This document shows, piece by piece, positions 13,846 to 20,665 of a stretch of DNA of 26,306 nt. A program made the position numbers and the translations under genes. The DNA lies in assembly GCA_045402695.1 (NCBI GenBank), contig JAWPNA010000046.1, positions 1 through 26,306 on the forward strand, given 5' to 3'. The stretch is from JAWPNA01 sp045402695. GTDB lineage: Bacteria > Acidobacteriota > Polarisedimenticolia > JACPZX01 > DASXTC01. The number at the start of each line of letters is the position of its first letter. Position 1 is the stretch's first letter. The notes below the pieces were generated by a model. The model saw only the letters and a list, made by a program, of their open reading frames with translations. It searched no databases and was not told the DNA's origin.

Positions 13846-16281
13846 TCAGAGGCGCAGCACGGCTACCGTCGCGCCCGTGCCGCCCGCCCGCTCGTCCGCG
13901 TCGGCGTGCGACTCCACGTGCGGATGCTTCTCGATCAACCTCAGCACCGCCGCCTTGAGCCGGCCTGTCCCGTGCCCGTGAACGATCCGCACCTCACGGT
14001 GGCCCGCGAGGAAGGCGTCGTCGAGGAACTTGTCCAGTTTGTCCGCGGCCCCCTCGACGGTGGCGCCGATCAGGTTGATCTCCGACGGGGCCGAGAGCTT
14101 CCCCGCCGTATTGAACCGCACCCCGGCAGACAGGGCCCACACCTTCCTCCCCGGCGACTCATCTGGAGCCTCGATCGGCTTGAGATCTTTCGCCGCCACC
14201 GAGAGTCTCTTGCCCTTAACCGTCACCTGGGCGCGGCCCCGGCCGTCGATCGACTCCACCACCGCGATGTCGCGCATCCCCTCGACCCGCACACGCGCGC
14301 CGACGACGAGCCCATCCGGTCCCTTCATGCGCGGCGGAGCCTTCCCGCCTGTGGGCCGATTCTGCCCAGGGCCCGGCTCGGGCCCGTCGTGAACGGCCGG
14401 CGGCGAGGCGGCGCGCTCCAGTTGCTCGCGCAGCTCGCGCGTCTGACGGCGCGACTCGGCGCGAAGCTGCAGGGCGATGGTGCGATCGCTGATGCCGGAG
14501 ATGAACTGCTCGCGCGCCTGCTCGATGCGCGAGAGGGCGGCGTCGATCGCCTGCTCCCAGGAACGTCTCAGGGAATCGATCTCCTTCCGACTCTCGTCCC
14601 GCAGCTTCTCGCGCTCGACTTCGAGCTCCGAGCGACGCTTCACCAGAAGCTCCTCCTCGCGCTGCCTGCTCTCGGTCAGCTCCTGAAGCCGCGCCAGATA
14701 CTGCTTCGCCTCCCGATGCCCCGATGAAAGACGAGCCCGGGCATCCGCCACGACCTCCTCGGGAAGGCCGACCCGCGAGGCGAGGTCGACACCCCCGCTG
14801 CGGCCCGCCACTCCGGAGATCAGGTGGAAGGTCGGACGCATCGTCTTCTCGTCGATCTCCATCGAGGCGTTGACGGCGCCAGGGGAGGACTCCGCGTACG
14901 CCTTGAGCGACTCGTGGTGAGTCGTGGCCACGAGGGAGGCGCTCCTGCGTTTGAAGTGATCCACGATTGCCACGGCCAGCGCTCCCGCCTCCTCCGGGTC
15001 GGTCCCGGCGCCCACCTCGTCTAAGAGCACGAGGGCGGGCGGTTCCAGGCAGCGGCTCATCTCTGCCACGCGCACCATCCGCGCGGAGAAGGTGCTGAGG
15101 CTTTCCATGATCGACTGGTGATCCCCGATGTCGGCCAGCACCTGGTTGAAGATCGGAAGCACCGCCTCGGCTGCTGGGACCGGCAGGCCCGACTGGTTCA
15201 TCAGCGCCAGCAGACCGACCGTCTTCAGCGCGACGGTCTTGCCGCCCGCATTGGGTCCCGACAGCACCAGGACCCCCCCGGCCGGAAGCTCGATGGTGAG
15301 CGGAACCGGATCGGCGCCGCGCGCCTTCAGGCCCGACTCCAGCACCGGATGTCTCGCCTCGATCAGGTGGATACGGCCCGCTCCAAGGGAGCCTTCGGCG
15401 TCGGCTGCCACGTTGCACCGGTAGTTGATGCCGAAGATCGCGATGGCTCCGAGCAGGTCGAGGTCGGCGAGCCGGTCGCAGGCGGCCGCAATCTCCGGCC
15501 TGCGTGCTCGCAGAAGCTCCGACCATGCTGCCAGGATCCGCCGCACCTCCGCTGCCTCGTCGTCTCGCAGGGTGGCCAGCTCGTTGTTGACCTCCAGGGT
15601 CTGCATCGGCTCCACGAACACCGTCGCGCCGGTGGAAGAGGCTCCGTGCACCACCCCCGGCACCGCCGTCCTTGCCTCGGCCCGTACGGGAATGACGAAC
15701 CTGCCGTTGCGAATGGTGATGTAGGAGTCCTGCAGGAGCCCTCTCTCCGAGCCGGCATCCAGGATCTGCTGCAAGGCTCGTTGAAGGCTCGATTCGAGCT
15801 CCGCGACGCGCCGGCGGATCCGGGCGAGATCGGCGCTGGCCGAGTCCTCGATCCGTCCATCGGCGGAGATCTTGCCGGCGATGGGGCGCGTGGCGCCTCT
15901 CAAGTCCGGGATCTCCGAGGCGACCTTCCAGATGTGCGGGTACGTGTCGCGCGCGGCGGCCAAGTTCTGTCGCAGGGCATCCGCGGCCTGCATGACGCCC
16001 ACGAGCCGTGAGATCTCGACCGCGTCGAGAACCGCTCCATCCGGCCCGAGCCGGTGGAGGATCGGCTCGGGATCGTCAAGGCCGCCTGGGCCGACGCGGC
16101 CGCCTTCCAGGTGGTACGCCATCGCCTCCGACGCGCGGATCTTTCGGGCGGCGACCTCGGCGCGTCCGGATGCGGGCACGAGCTGAACGAGCACGCGGGC
16201 TCCGCCGGGCGTCTTGATGAAGGGGGCGATGAGGTCCTTGAGGGCCTGATACTCGAGGGCCGAGAGAGTCGCCCGATCCAT
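13846..16281 (-). CDS. mutS2: MutS2-family ATPase with C-terminal Smr domain
   Basis: MutS2 proteins are implicated in blocking recombination and, in Bacillus, in splitting collided ribosomes. This 811-residue protein has the full layout: an N-terminal helical core starting MDRATLSALEYQALKDLI, a lever/clamp region with RNGRFVIPVRAEAR, Walker A GPNAGGKT at 342-349, Walker B LVLLDEVGAGTDPEE, and the ATTHHESLKAYA segment. A charged coiled coil, a KOW-like beta part and an Smr domain (about 730-808) follow. The Smr active-site loop HGHGTGRLK is intact, but the usual LDLRG strand reads INLIG. I choose ATG 16281 because the family homology starts there; the frame stays open to 16404 without recognisable sequence. 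The gap from pgsA is 58 bp, and the FIST gene follows after 28 bp. Confidence 0.95.
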   Translation of the reverse strand: MDRATLSALEYQALKDLIAPFIKTPGGARVLVQLVPASGRAEVAARKIRASEAMAYHLEGGRVGPGGLDDPEPILHRLGPDGAVLDAVEISRLVGVMQAADALRQNLAAARDTYPHIWKVASEIPDLRGATRPIAGKISADGRIEDSASADLARIRRRVAELESSLQRALQQILDAGSERGLLQDSYITIRNGRFVIPVRAEARTAVPGVVHGASSTGATVFVEPMQTLEVNNELATLRDDEAAEVRRILAAWSELLRARRPEIAAACDRLADLDLLGAIAIFGINYRCNVAADAEGSLGAGRIHLIEARHPVLESGLKARGADPVPLTIELPAGGVLVLSGPNAGGKTVALKTVGLLALMNQSGLPVPAAEAVLPIFNQVLADIGDHQSIMESLSTFSARMVRVAEMSRCLEPPALVLLDEVGAGTDPEEAGALAVAIVDHFKRRSASLVATTHHESLKAYAESSPGAVNASMEIDEKTMRPTFHLISGVAGRSGGVDLASRVGLPEEVVADARARLSSGHREAKQYLARLQELTESRQREEELLVKRRSELEVEREKLRDESRKEIDSLRRSWEQAIDAALSRIEQAREQFISGISDRTIALQLRAESRRQTRELREQLERAASPPAVHDGPEPGPGQNRPTGGKAPPRMKGPDGLVVGARVRVEGMRDIAVVESIDGRGRAQVTVKGKRLSVAAKDLKPIEAPDESPGRKVWALSAGVRFNTAGKLSAPSEINLIGATVEGAADKLDKFLDDAFLAGHREVRIVHGHGTGRLKAAVLRLIEKHPHVESHADADERAGGTGATVAVLRL

Positions 16282-16339
16282 CCGCGCCGTGCCCGTCACT
16301 GCCGGGCCACGCAGACAGCCACTGTGCGCAGGCCGGGCG

Positions 16340-16924
16340 TCACCCGGCAGGTTCCTTGTTGGCGAGGCGAGTGGCCCGGTAGATGTAGTGGAATCCGGAC
16401 GCAAGCGTCGCCGCCAGGCTCGACCAGACCATGAAGGGCGCCAGCACGATCGACTCCGTTCCCCGGTAGTTGCACAGCAGGACGACGGCCACAGTGAGGA
16501 TCTGCGTCGTCGTGGTCAGCTTGCCGAGAAAGGAGGGCGGAAACCGGGTCTGACCCAGCGTCATGTACATCACGAGGGAGATCAGGGAGATGAACACGTC
16601 GCGGCTGATCGTGATGATGACGACGTAGATGGGAATGCGATTGATGAGGACCAGTTCGGGAAACGCCTTCGGCCCGTCGGGAAGGGCCAGCATCACGAAG
16701 GCGGCGGTCAAGAGCAGCTTGTCCGCCATCGGATCGAGCACCGCCCCGACCATCGTCTGCTGTTTCCAGACTCGCGCGATCAGCCCATCGAGCAGGTCCG
16801 TGACGCCCGCTGCGGCAAACAGGGCGAGCGCCCAACCGTTCCTGTTGTAGCCCACGGCCATGATGAAGAACGGAATGACCACCATGCGCAGGATGGTGAG
16901 CACGTTGGCAAGAGTCAGGCCCAT
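16340..16924 (-). CDS. pgsA: CDP-diacylglycerol-glycerol-3-phosphate 3-phosphatidyltransferase
   Basis: This integral membrane enzyme makes phosphatidylglycerol phosphate, the committed step to phosphatidylglycerol and cardiolipin. The 194-residue protein starts MGLTLANVLTILRMVVIP, the usual N-terminus. It carries the complete CDP-alcohol phosphatidyltransferase motif DG-x2-AR-x8-G-x3-D-x3-D (Asp46, Gly47, Ala50, Arg51, Gly60, Asp64, Asp68). About five to six hydrophobic segments are visible. ATG 16924 matches the family start, although the frame remains open to 17284. A strong hairpin lies 23 nt upstream of the ATG. Related CDP-alcohol enzymes such as cardiolipin synthase (CMP-forming) share the motif, but PgsA is the best fit by length and N-terminus. 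Confidence 0.92.
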   Translation of the reverse strand: MGLTLANVLTILRMVVIPFFIMAVGYNRNGWALALFAAAGVTDLLDGLIARVWKQQTMVGAVLDPMADKLLLTAAFVMLALPDGPKAFPELVLINRIPIYVVIITISRDVFISLISLVMYMTLGQTRFPPSFLGKLTTTTQILTVAVVLLCNYRGTESIVLAPFMVWSSLAATLASGFHYIYRATRLANKEPAG

Positions 16925-16946
16925 GCGAGTCGCCGCTCCCTGATCA

Positions 16947-16971
16947 ACAGGGTGGTGACAAACCACCCTGT
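16947..16971 (-). promoter_or_regulatory. Perfect 10-bp inverted repeat in the pgsA leader
   Basis: ACAGGGTGGT (16947-16956) and ACCACCCTGT (16962-16971) form a perfect 10-bp stem with a 5-nt loop in the 80-bp gap between the exported-protein gene and pgsA. Neither side has a run of T, so it is not a standard intrinsic terminator. A TATAAC-like box (16983-16988, minus strand) just upstream lacks a -35 partner. It may be an operator, an mRNA processing site or an attenuating leader. Confidence 0.55.
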
Positions 16972-17004
16972 AACAGGCGCCCGTTATAGCACATCCGCCC
17001 CGTG

Positions 17005-18030
17005 CTACTCCTCCGGCTTGAGAGGAGGCTTCGCCGGATGCGCGGGCTGCGTGGCGGGCGGTCGTTGTGCGGGAGGACGCGTGGCGGAGATGGGCGGCGC
17101 GCTCCGGGGCGGGGGCATCAAGGCCACCACCCGGCACTCGCGAAGGAAGGAAGCTCCCTCGGTGGCGGCCAGGACGCGGTCGGCGTCGGAGATCGAAATG
17201 ACGAAATCCGTCTTGCCCTCGCCTCCCGCCGAGATCGCCTTGACTCTCATCTCGATGGACCCTTGGCGCGGCGGCGTCTCCCACGCCGCTGCCGGCAATG
17301 TGATCGGCACGGCGTAGACGATCAAGCCGATCTCGCGGACGTGGTCCGGGTCCGCCGCTTCGGCTCCATAGACGACGCGCCCCCCCTCATCAATGACCCG
17401 AGGCAACAACGCGGGCCGAAGGTCGGCGATACCCGTCGCGTCGAGCACCAGCCCGGTCACCTGGCCGGCAGGGACATCCGGTGGGCTCTGGTCGCCAAGG
17501 GCCGGCACGACATCATTTTCGAAGTCCCTGCCGGACATTGACGCGCGCATCGTCGTCACGCTGCCTTTCTGTTCAGGCGAGGGCTCCTTGACGGGAAACA
17601 CCACCTGCATCAGTCCCCCGTCGCCCCACAGCGGAATCTCCATGAACGCTTGGAAGAGCGGCACCCTGTCCGCGGACGTCCTGACGGCATGAAGAGCTTC
17701 GATCAACCGCTGGACGCTCTTGAAGGTCTCCGTACGATTCTCGAGCAGCACGCCGGAGCCGATCGCGATCTTCCCGATCACGGAAAGCAGGCGCGGGCGG
17801 CCGTCCGCCTCGGATGTCAGCTTCAGGTTCCTCGCGTAGACTTTGTTCCTGGGATCGTAGAGCACCCGCACCGAGCCGACCGCACCGGCGCGCCCCTCAA
17901 ACCAGTCCACGTAGCCCCCATCGGGCGTCGTTTCGCGGTAGGGTGCGAGCGTCTGCTCCGCTGCGAAGCAGGCGCCCGCGGCAGCAAGCAGGGCGCAAAA
18001 ACCCACGGTTGCGCGGGGGGCCGGCTTCAT
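17005..18030 (-). CDS. Exported protein of unknown function
   Basis: This 341-residue protein has a clear signal peptide (MKPAPRATVGFCALLAAAG, probable cut after ACFA). A segment reads GQVTGLVLDATGIADLRPAL, then RVIDEGGRVVYG. I recognise this 'G-hhhDAxG-hxxRPAhxPxhhDExGxxVYG' pattern from exported LPP20-like and uncharacterised deltaproteobacterial proteins, but I cannot name a function. The C-terminal 45 residues are Pro/Ala-rich (RPPAQRPPATQPAHPAKPP), like a cell-wall spacer. The start overlaps the hfq stop by 4 bases (ATGA), so its translation is tied to hfq. It is predicted to be periplasmic, and there is no lipobox cysteine at the cleavage site. Confidence 0.75.
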   Translation of the reverse strand: MKPAPRATVGFCALLAAAGACFAAEQTLAPYRETTPDGGYVDWFEGRAGAVGSVRVLYDPRNKVYARNLKLTSEADGRPRLLSVIGKIAIGSGVLLENRTETFKSVQRLIEALHAVRTSADRVPLFQAFMEIPLWGDGGLMQVVFPVKEPSPEQKGSVTTMRASMSGRDFENDVVPALGDQSPPDVPAGQVTGLVLDATGIADLRPALLPRVIDEGGRVVYGAEAADPDHVREIGLIVYAVPITLPAAAWETPPRQGSIEMRVKAISAGGEGKTDFVISISDADRVLAATEGASFLRECRVVALMPPPRSAPPISATRPPAQRPPATQPAHPAKPPLKPEE

Positions 18031-18347
18031 GGCTTCTTTCCCTGAAGGTCCATGAAGTTGCCGAACGCCTTTGTCTGAGGCGCCGGGATTTCCTTGGCCG
18101 CGGCCCTCGGCCCCCTGTCGGTCGAGCCCGCCCCCTCGGCGGGATGGAAGACGGAGATCGTCGAGATTGCGTGCTTGAAGACCATCTGCTCCCCTTGGCG
18201 CGTTTCCAGGAGCAGCGTGAACTTGTCGAACGATTTCACCAGGCCCGAGATGCGCTGCCCGTTGTTGAGGATGATCGTGACCCGCGTCCGGTCCTTGCGC
18301 ACCTGGTTGAAGAAGCCGTTCTGGATGTTGAGCCCCGCCTCGTCCAT
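18027..18347 (-). CDS. hfq: RNA chaperone Hfq
   Basis: Hfq is the hexameric Sm-like protein that pairs small RNAs with mRNAs. The Sm core covers about residues 5-66: LNIQNGFFNQVRKDRTRVTI, then NNGQRISGLVKSFDKFTLLLE and the Sm2 motif FKHAISTISV. Gln8 (in IQNGFF) and the KHAIST motif, which form the proximal RNA site, are conserved. A hydrophilic tail of about 40 residues follows. GGAGGATAGG lies directly upstream of the ATG as a strong ribosome site. The miaA-hfq order is widely conserved in bacteria, and miaA ends 4 bp upstream. It overlaps the exported-protein gene by 4 bases. Confidence 0.95.
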   Translation of the reverse strand: MDEAGLNIQNGFFNQVRKDRTRVTIILNNGQRISGLVKSFDKFTLLLETRQGEQMVFKHAISTISVFHPAEGAGSTDRGPRAAAKEIPAPQTKAFGNFMDLQGKKP

Positions 18348-18351
18348 TGTC

Positions 18352-19302
18352 CTATCCTCCCGATGCGCGCGCCTCGTGCATGCCGGCTACCTGTTGGGCG
18401 ATCACCTCGAGACTCTCGCCCACCTCCCCGACCTGGAACCAGTGCGTCCCGGTCTCGCGCCGGAACCAGGTGATCTGGCGTCGAGCATAGCGGCGGGTAT
18501 TGCGTTTTACCAGATCGATCGCACGCTCCAGGTCCGTCTCGGAACGCAGGTGGCCCAGGACCTCGCGGTATCCGAGTGCCTTGAAGGCGTTGCATCCGGG
18601 AGACACTCCCGCTGCCAGCAGTGCGCGCACTTCCTCGACGATCCCCGCCTGGAAAATCCTCTCGACCCGCTCATTCACCCGGCGATACAGGGCGCTTCTC
18701 TCCATGGCCAGCCCGATCTTCAAGGCCGGCAAAGCGTCGGGCCGGAAAGCGTTTTCCTGGATGTGCCGGCTCATCGGCACTCCTGTCAGGCCCAGCACCT
18801 CCAGGGCTCTCACGACGCGGTGAAGGTCGCGCCGCCCCAGGCGCCGGGCCGTCTCAGGATCGAGGCGCCGCAGCTCATCATGCATAGCCTCCGGCGAAGA
18901 GGCGCCCGCCCGGGCGTAGAGGCGTTTCCGCAGTTCCTCGTCGCGAGGGGGCATCGGCGCGATACCCTGGAGCAACGCCCTCAGATAGAGCCCCGTGCCT
19001 CCAGCCACGATCGGGACTTCGCCCGCCGCGCTGCATGCCTCGATGCACCGCGTGGCTTCCCGCGCGAACCTGCCGGCCGAGAACGGCTCGCGGGGATCGG
19101 CGACGTCGATCATCTCGTGAGGCACTTCGCGGCGCGCTCGCTCGGGTGGCTTGCAGGAGCCCGCGTCCAGCCCGCGATAGACCTGTATCGAGTCGGCGTT
19201 GATCACCCTGCCGCCGATGCGGCGCGCGAGGTGAAACGCCAGCTCGCTCTTGCCGGTAGCCGTGGGGCCGAAGATGACGATAAGGTCCCCGGGCCGGTTC
19301 AT
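18352..19302 (-). CDS. miaA: tRNA dimethylallyltransferase
   Basis: MiaA adds the dimethylallyl group to N6 of A37 in tRNAs that read UNN codons. The 316-residue protein has the P-loop GPTATGKS at residues 12-19, NADSIQVYRGLDAGS (the catalytic Asp-Ser segment), HEMIDVADP, GGTGLYLRALLQG, and a C-terminal FKALGYREVLGHL segment followed by RRYARRQITWFRRE, which contacts the tRNA. All signature elements are present and the length is normal. It starts 9 bp after the 50-residue membrane protein and is followed within 4 bp by hfq. Confidence 0.97.
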   Translation of the reverse strand: MNRPGDLIVIFGPTATGKSELAFHLARRIGGRVINADSIQVYRGLDAGSCKPPERARREVPHEMIDVADPREPFSAGRFAREATRCIEACSAAGEVPIVAGGTGLYLRALLQGIAPMPPRDEELRKRLYARAGASSPEAMHDELRRLDPETARRLGRRDLHRVVRALEVLGLTGVPMSRHIQENAFRPDALPALKIGLAMERSALYRRVNERVERIFQAGIVEEVRALLAAGVSPGCNAFKALGYREVLGHLRSETDLERAIDLVKRNTRRYARRQITWFRRETGTHWFQVGEVGESLEVIAQQVAGMHEARASGG

Positions 19303-19311
19303 CGGGAGAGG

Positions 19312-19464
19312 CTACCAGATCTCCCACATCCGGCCGAGCCAGAATCCCAGCACCGCCAGACCGAGCAGGGCTCCTCCCGCCAGCCGCGCTCGCTGGACTG
19401 CCATGACTGCGCGTCGCCTGGCTGGCGTAATGGTCGGGGTGGTGTTAGCGGCGGGCCGCCTCAT
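19312..19464 (-). CDS. Small single-pass membrane protein (50 aa), coupled to the upstream PATAN gene
   Basis: This short frame has a basic N-terminal half (MRRPAANTTPTITPARRRA) and one hydrophobic helix (LAGGALLGLAVLGFWLG) ending RMWEIW. Its ATG overlaps the TGA of the PATAN-type gene as ATGA (19461-19464), the usual sign of translational coupling, and its stop lies 9 bp before the miaA start. The positive cluster before the helix predicts an N-in, C-out topology. I recognise no family. The overlap geometry and membrane profile support a real gene, but at this length coding potential is not proven. Confidence 0.55.
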   Translation of the reverse strand: MRRPAANTTPTITPARRRAVMAVQRARLAGGALLGLAVLGFWLGRMWEIW

Positions 19465-20627
19465 GTCCGCGTGCACCGGAGCTCCTTGAGTCGGCGCATG
19501 ACAACTTCCTCGTGAGCCGGGCCGAGCACGCGCCGCACGGAAGAGATAAGCGCCAGCATGTAGTCGTTCAGGGCAGCCACCAGGGCCTCGCGGCGATTCT
19601 GATTCTTGATCAGGTTCACGTTTCGGGTCAGGGCATCCTCCGGGAGCGAGCCGTCGCGGCCGCTCAGCACACGGCCCAGGATCGCCGCGCGCGCCTCCCT
19701 CACGTCCCGGAGGTGCTTGTCGAGGAGCTGCTCCGCAATCGGCCCGACCTCTTTGATCATGTGGCCGTACATGAGGACGAAGTGATCGTTGTACGCGCGG
19801 ATGATGGCCCGCAGATCGGCCGGCGTTTCTCCCTCGGGCAGATCCATCGGCAGGGCCGCGGTCGGATCGGCCAGGCGCGATGCGGCGGCCTGCGGGTTGG
19901 CGGCGCCACTCTCGCGCGCGCACCCGGCGAGCACGAGCAAGGAAAGCGTCCTGAGGGTCTCCGTCTCGCCGATCTCGCTGAGACAGCAGATCTCGGACAC
20001 CCGGCGGACTCCGTCCACCAGCGAAAGGACGTACGCCTCGTGCGCCAGGAGCCGGCCCGCGCCCGTTGCCGCCGCCGCCACCACCTCGAGGCGGAGATCC
20101 GGGCCGGGCATGCCCGCCGTCACGGTGGGTGGGCGCGCTTCCTCCCTCATGGCCTGCAGAAGGATATCGACCGGATCGAGATCGACGGAGATCGAGCCTG
20201 GGGACGGCAGGACTCCATCCTCGAACACGTAGCTTCCGGTGCGCCAGTTCAGCGCGTCGGATGCCAGGAACCTCACCCGCCGTCGCGTCCACTCGCACAA
20301 CGAGACGGGTGACAGCGAGCCGGACTCCACCAAAGCACGGCCCCTGCGCTCGCCGCCCTTGATGAGACCGCGCACCTTGCCGTGGCGATCCTCGGTGATG
20401 ACGCCCGCGGTGAACAGCAGCCACTCCAGCGAATCCGTCTCGGCGGAGGAGTCGGCGGCAATCACCGCTCCGGTCTTCAGGTAGAGGTCGCGCGCCACCC
20501 CATCTCGCTCAAGACGCAGGCGTCCGGTCTCGGCGGAAGCCCGAAGCGACAGCAGGAGATCGGTAATCGCGGGGGAACCGATGGAGCCGCGGAGCACTCT
20601 CGTCTGCACCTGAGATATGGCCCCCAT
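19461..20627 (-). CDS. PATAN/DUF4388-like protein with a C-terminal helical domain
   Basis: This cytoplasmic protein has about 388 residues. The N-terminal region (LRGSIGSPAITDLLLSLRAS, then TGRLRLERDG and LYLKTGAVIAADS) has the PATAN/DUF4388 layout. At 19915-20055 the module LLAHEAYVLSLVDGVRRVSE with GETETLRTLSLL closely matches the one in the PATAN-J protein at 8000. The last 130 residues are mostly helical and charged (YNDHFVLMYGHMIKEVGP, LNDYMLALISSVRRVLGP) and unrecognised. The frame runs up to 20783 inside the SpoIID gene. I prefer ATG 20627 or 20642 because homology starts just after them, although neither has a ribosome site and a hairpin spans them. It overlaps the 50-residue membrane protein by 4 bases. 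Confidence 0.8.
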   Translation of the reverse strand: MGAISQVQTRVLRGSIGSPAITDLLLSLRASAETGRLRLERDGVARDLYLKTGAVIAADSSAETDSLEWLLFTAGVITEDRHGKVRGLIKGGERRGRALVESGSLSPVSLCEWTRRRVRFLASDALNWRTGSYVFEDGVLPSPGSISVDLDPVDILLQAMREEARPPTVTAGMPGPDLRLEVVAAAATGAGRLLAHEAYVLSLVDGVRRVSEICCLSEIGETETLRTLSLLVLAGCARESGAANPQAAASRLADPTAALPMDLPEGETPADLRAIIRAYNDHFVLMYGHMIKEVGPIAEQLLDKHLRDVREARAAILGRVLSGRDGSLPEDALTRNVNLIKNQNRREALVAALNDYMLALISSVRRVLGPAHEEVVMRRLKELRCTRT

Positions 20628-20640
20628 TCGAAGCGGGGGC
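20620..20640 (-). promoter_or_regulatory. Hairpin spanning the possible starts of the PATAN-type gene
   Basis: GCCCCC (20620-20625) and GGGGGC (20635-20640) form a 6-bp all-GC stem with a 9-nt loop. In the minus-strand mRNA it begins with the last base of ATG 20642 and closes over ATG 20627. It could mask both candidate start codons unless ribosomes leaving the SpoIID gene (stop at 20666) open it. Confidence 0.35.
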
Positions 20641-20665
20641 ATGGTAATGAGGCCGGAGGAGCAAG

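Noticed and set aside
13810..16011. Several long plus-strand frames opposite mutS2
   Set aside because: They are low-complexity translations opposite an intact MutS2 with Walker and Smr motifs; shadows.
18094..19515. 473-codon open frame antisense to hfq and miaA
   Set aside because: hfq and miaA are certain on the other strand, and the frame lacks recognisable domains and a ribosome site. It is a codon-bias shadow.
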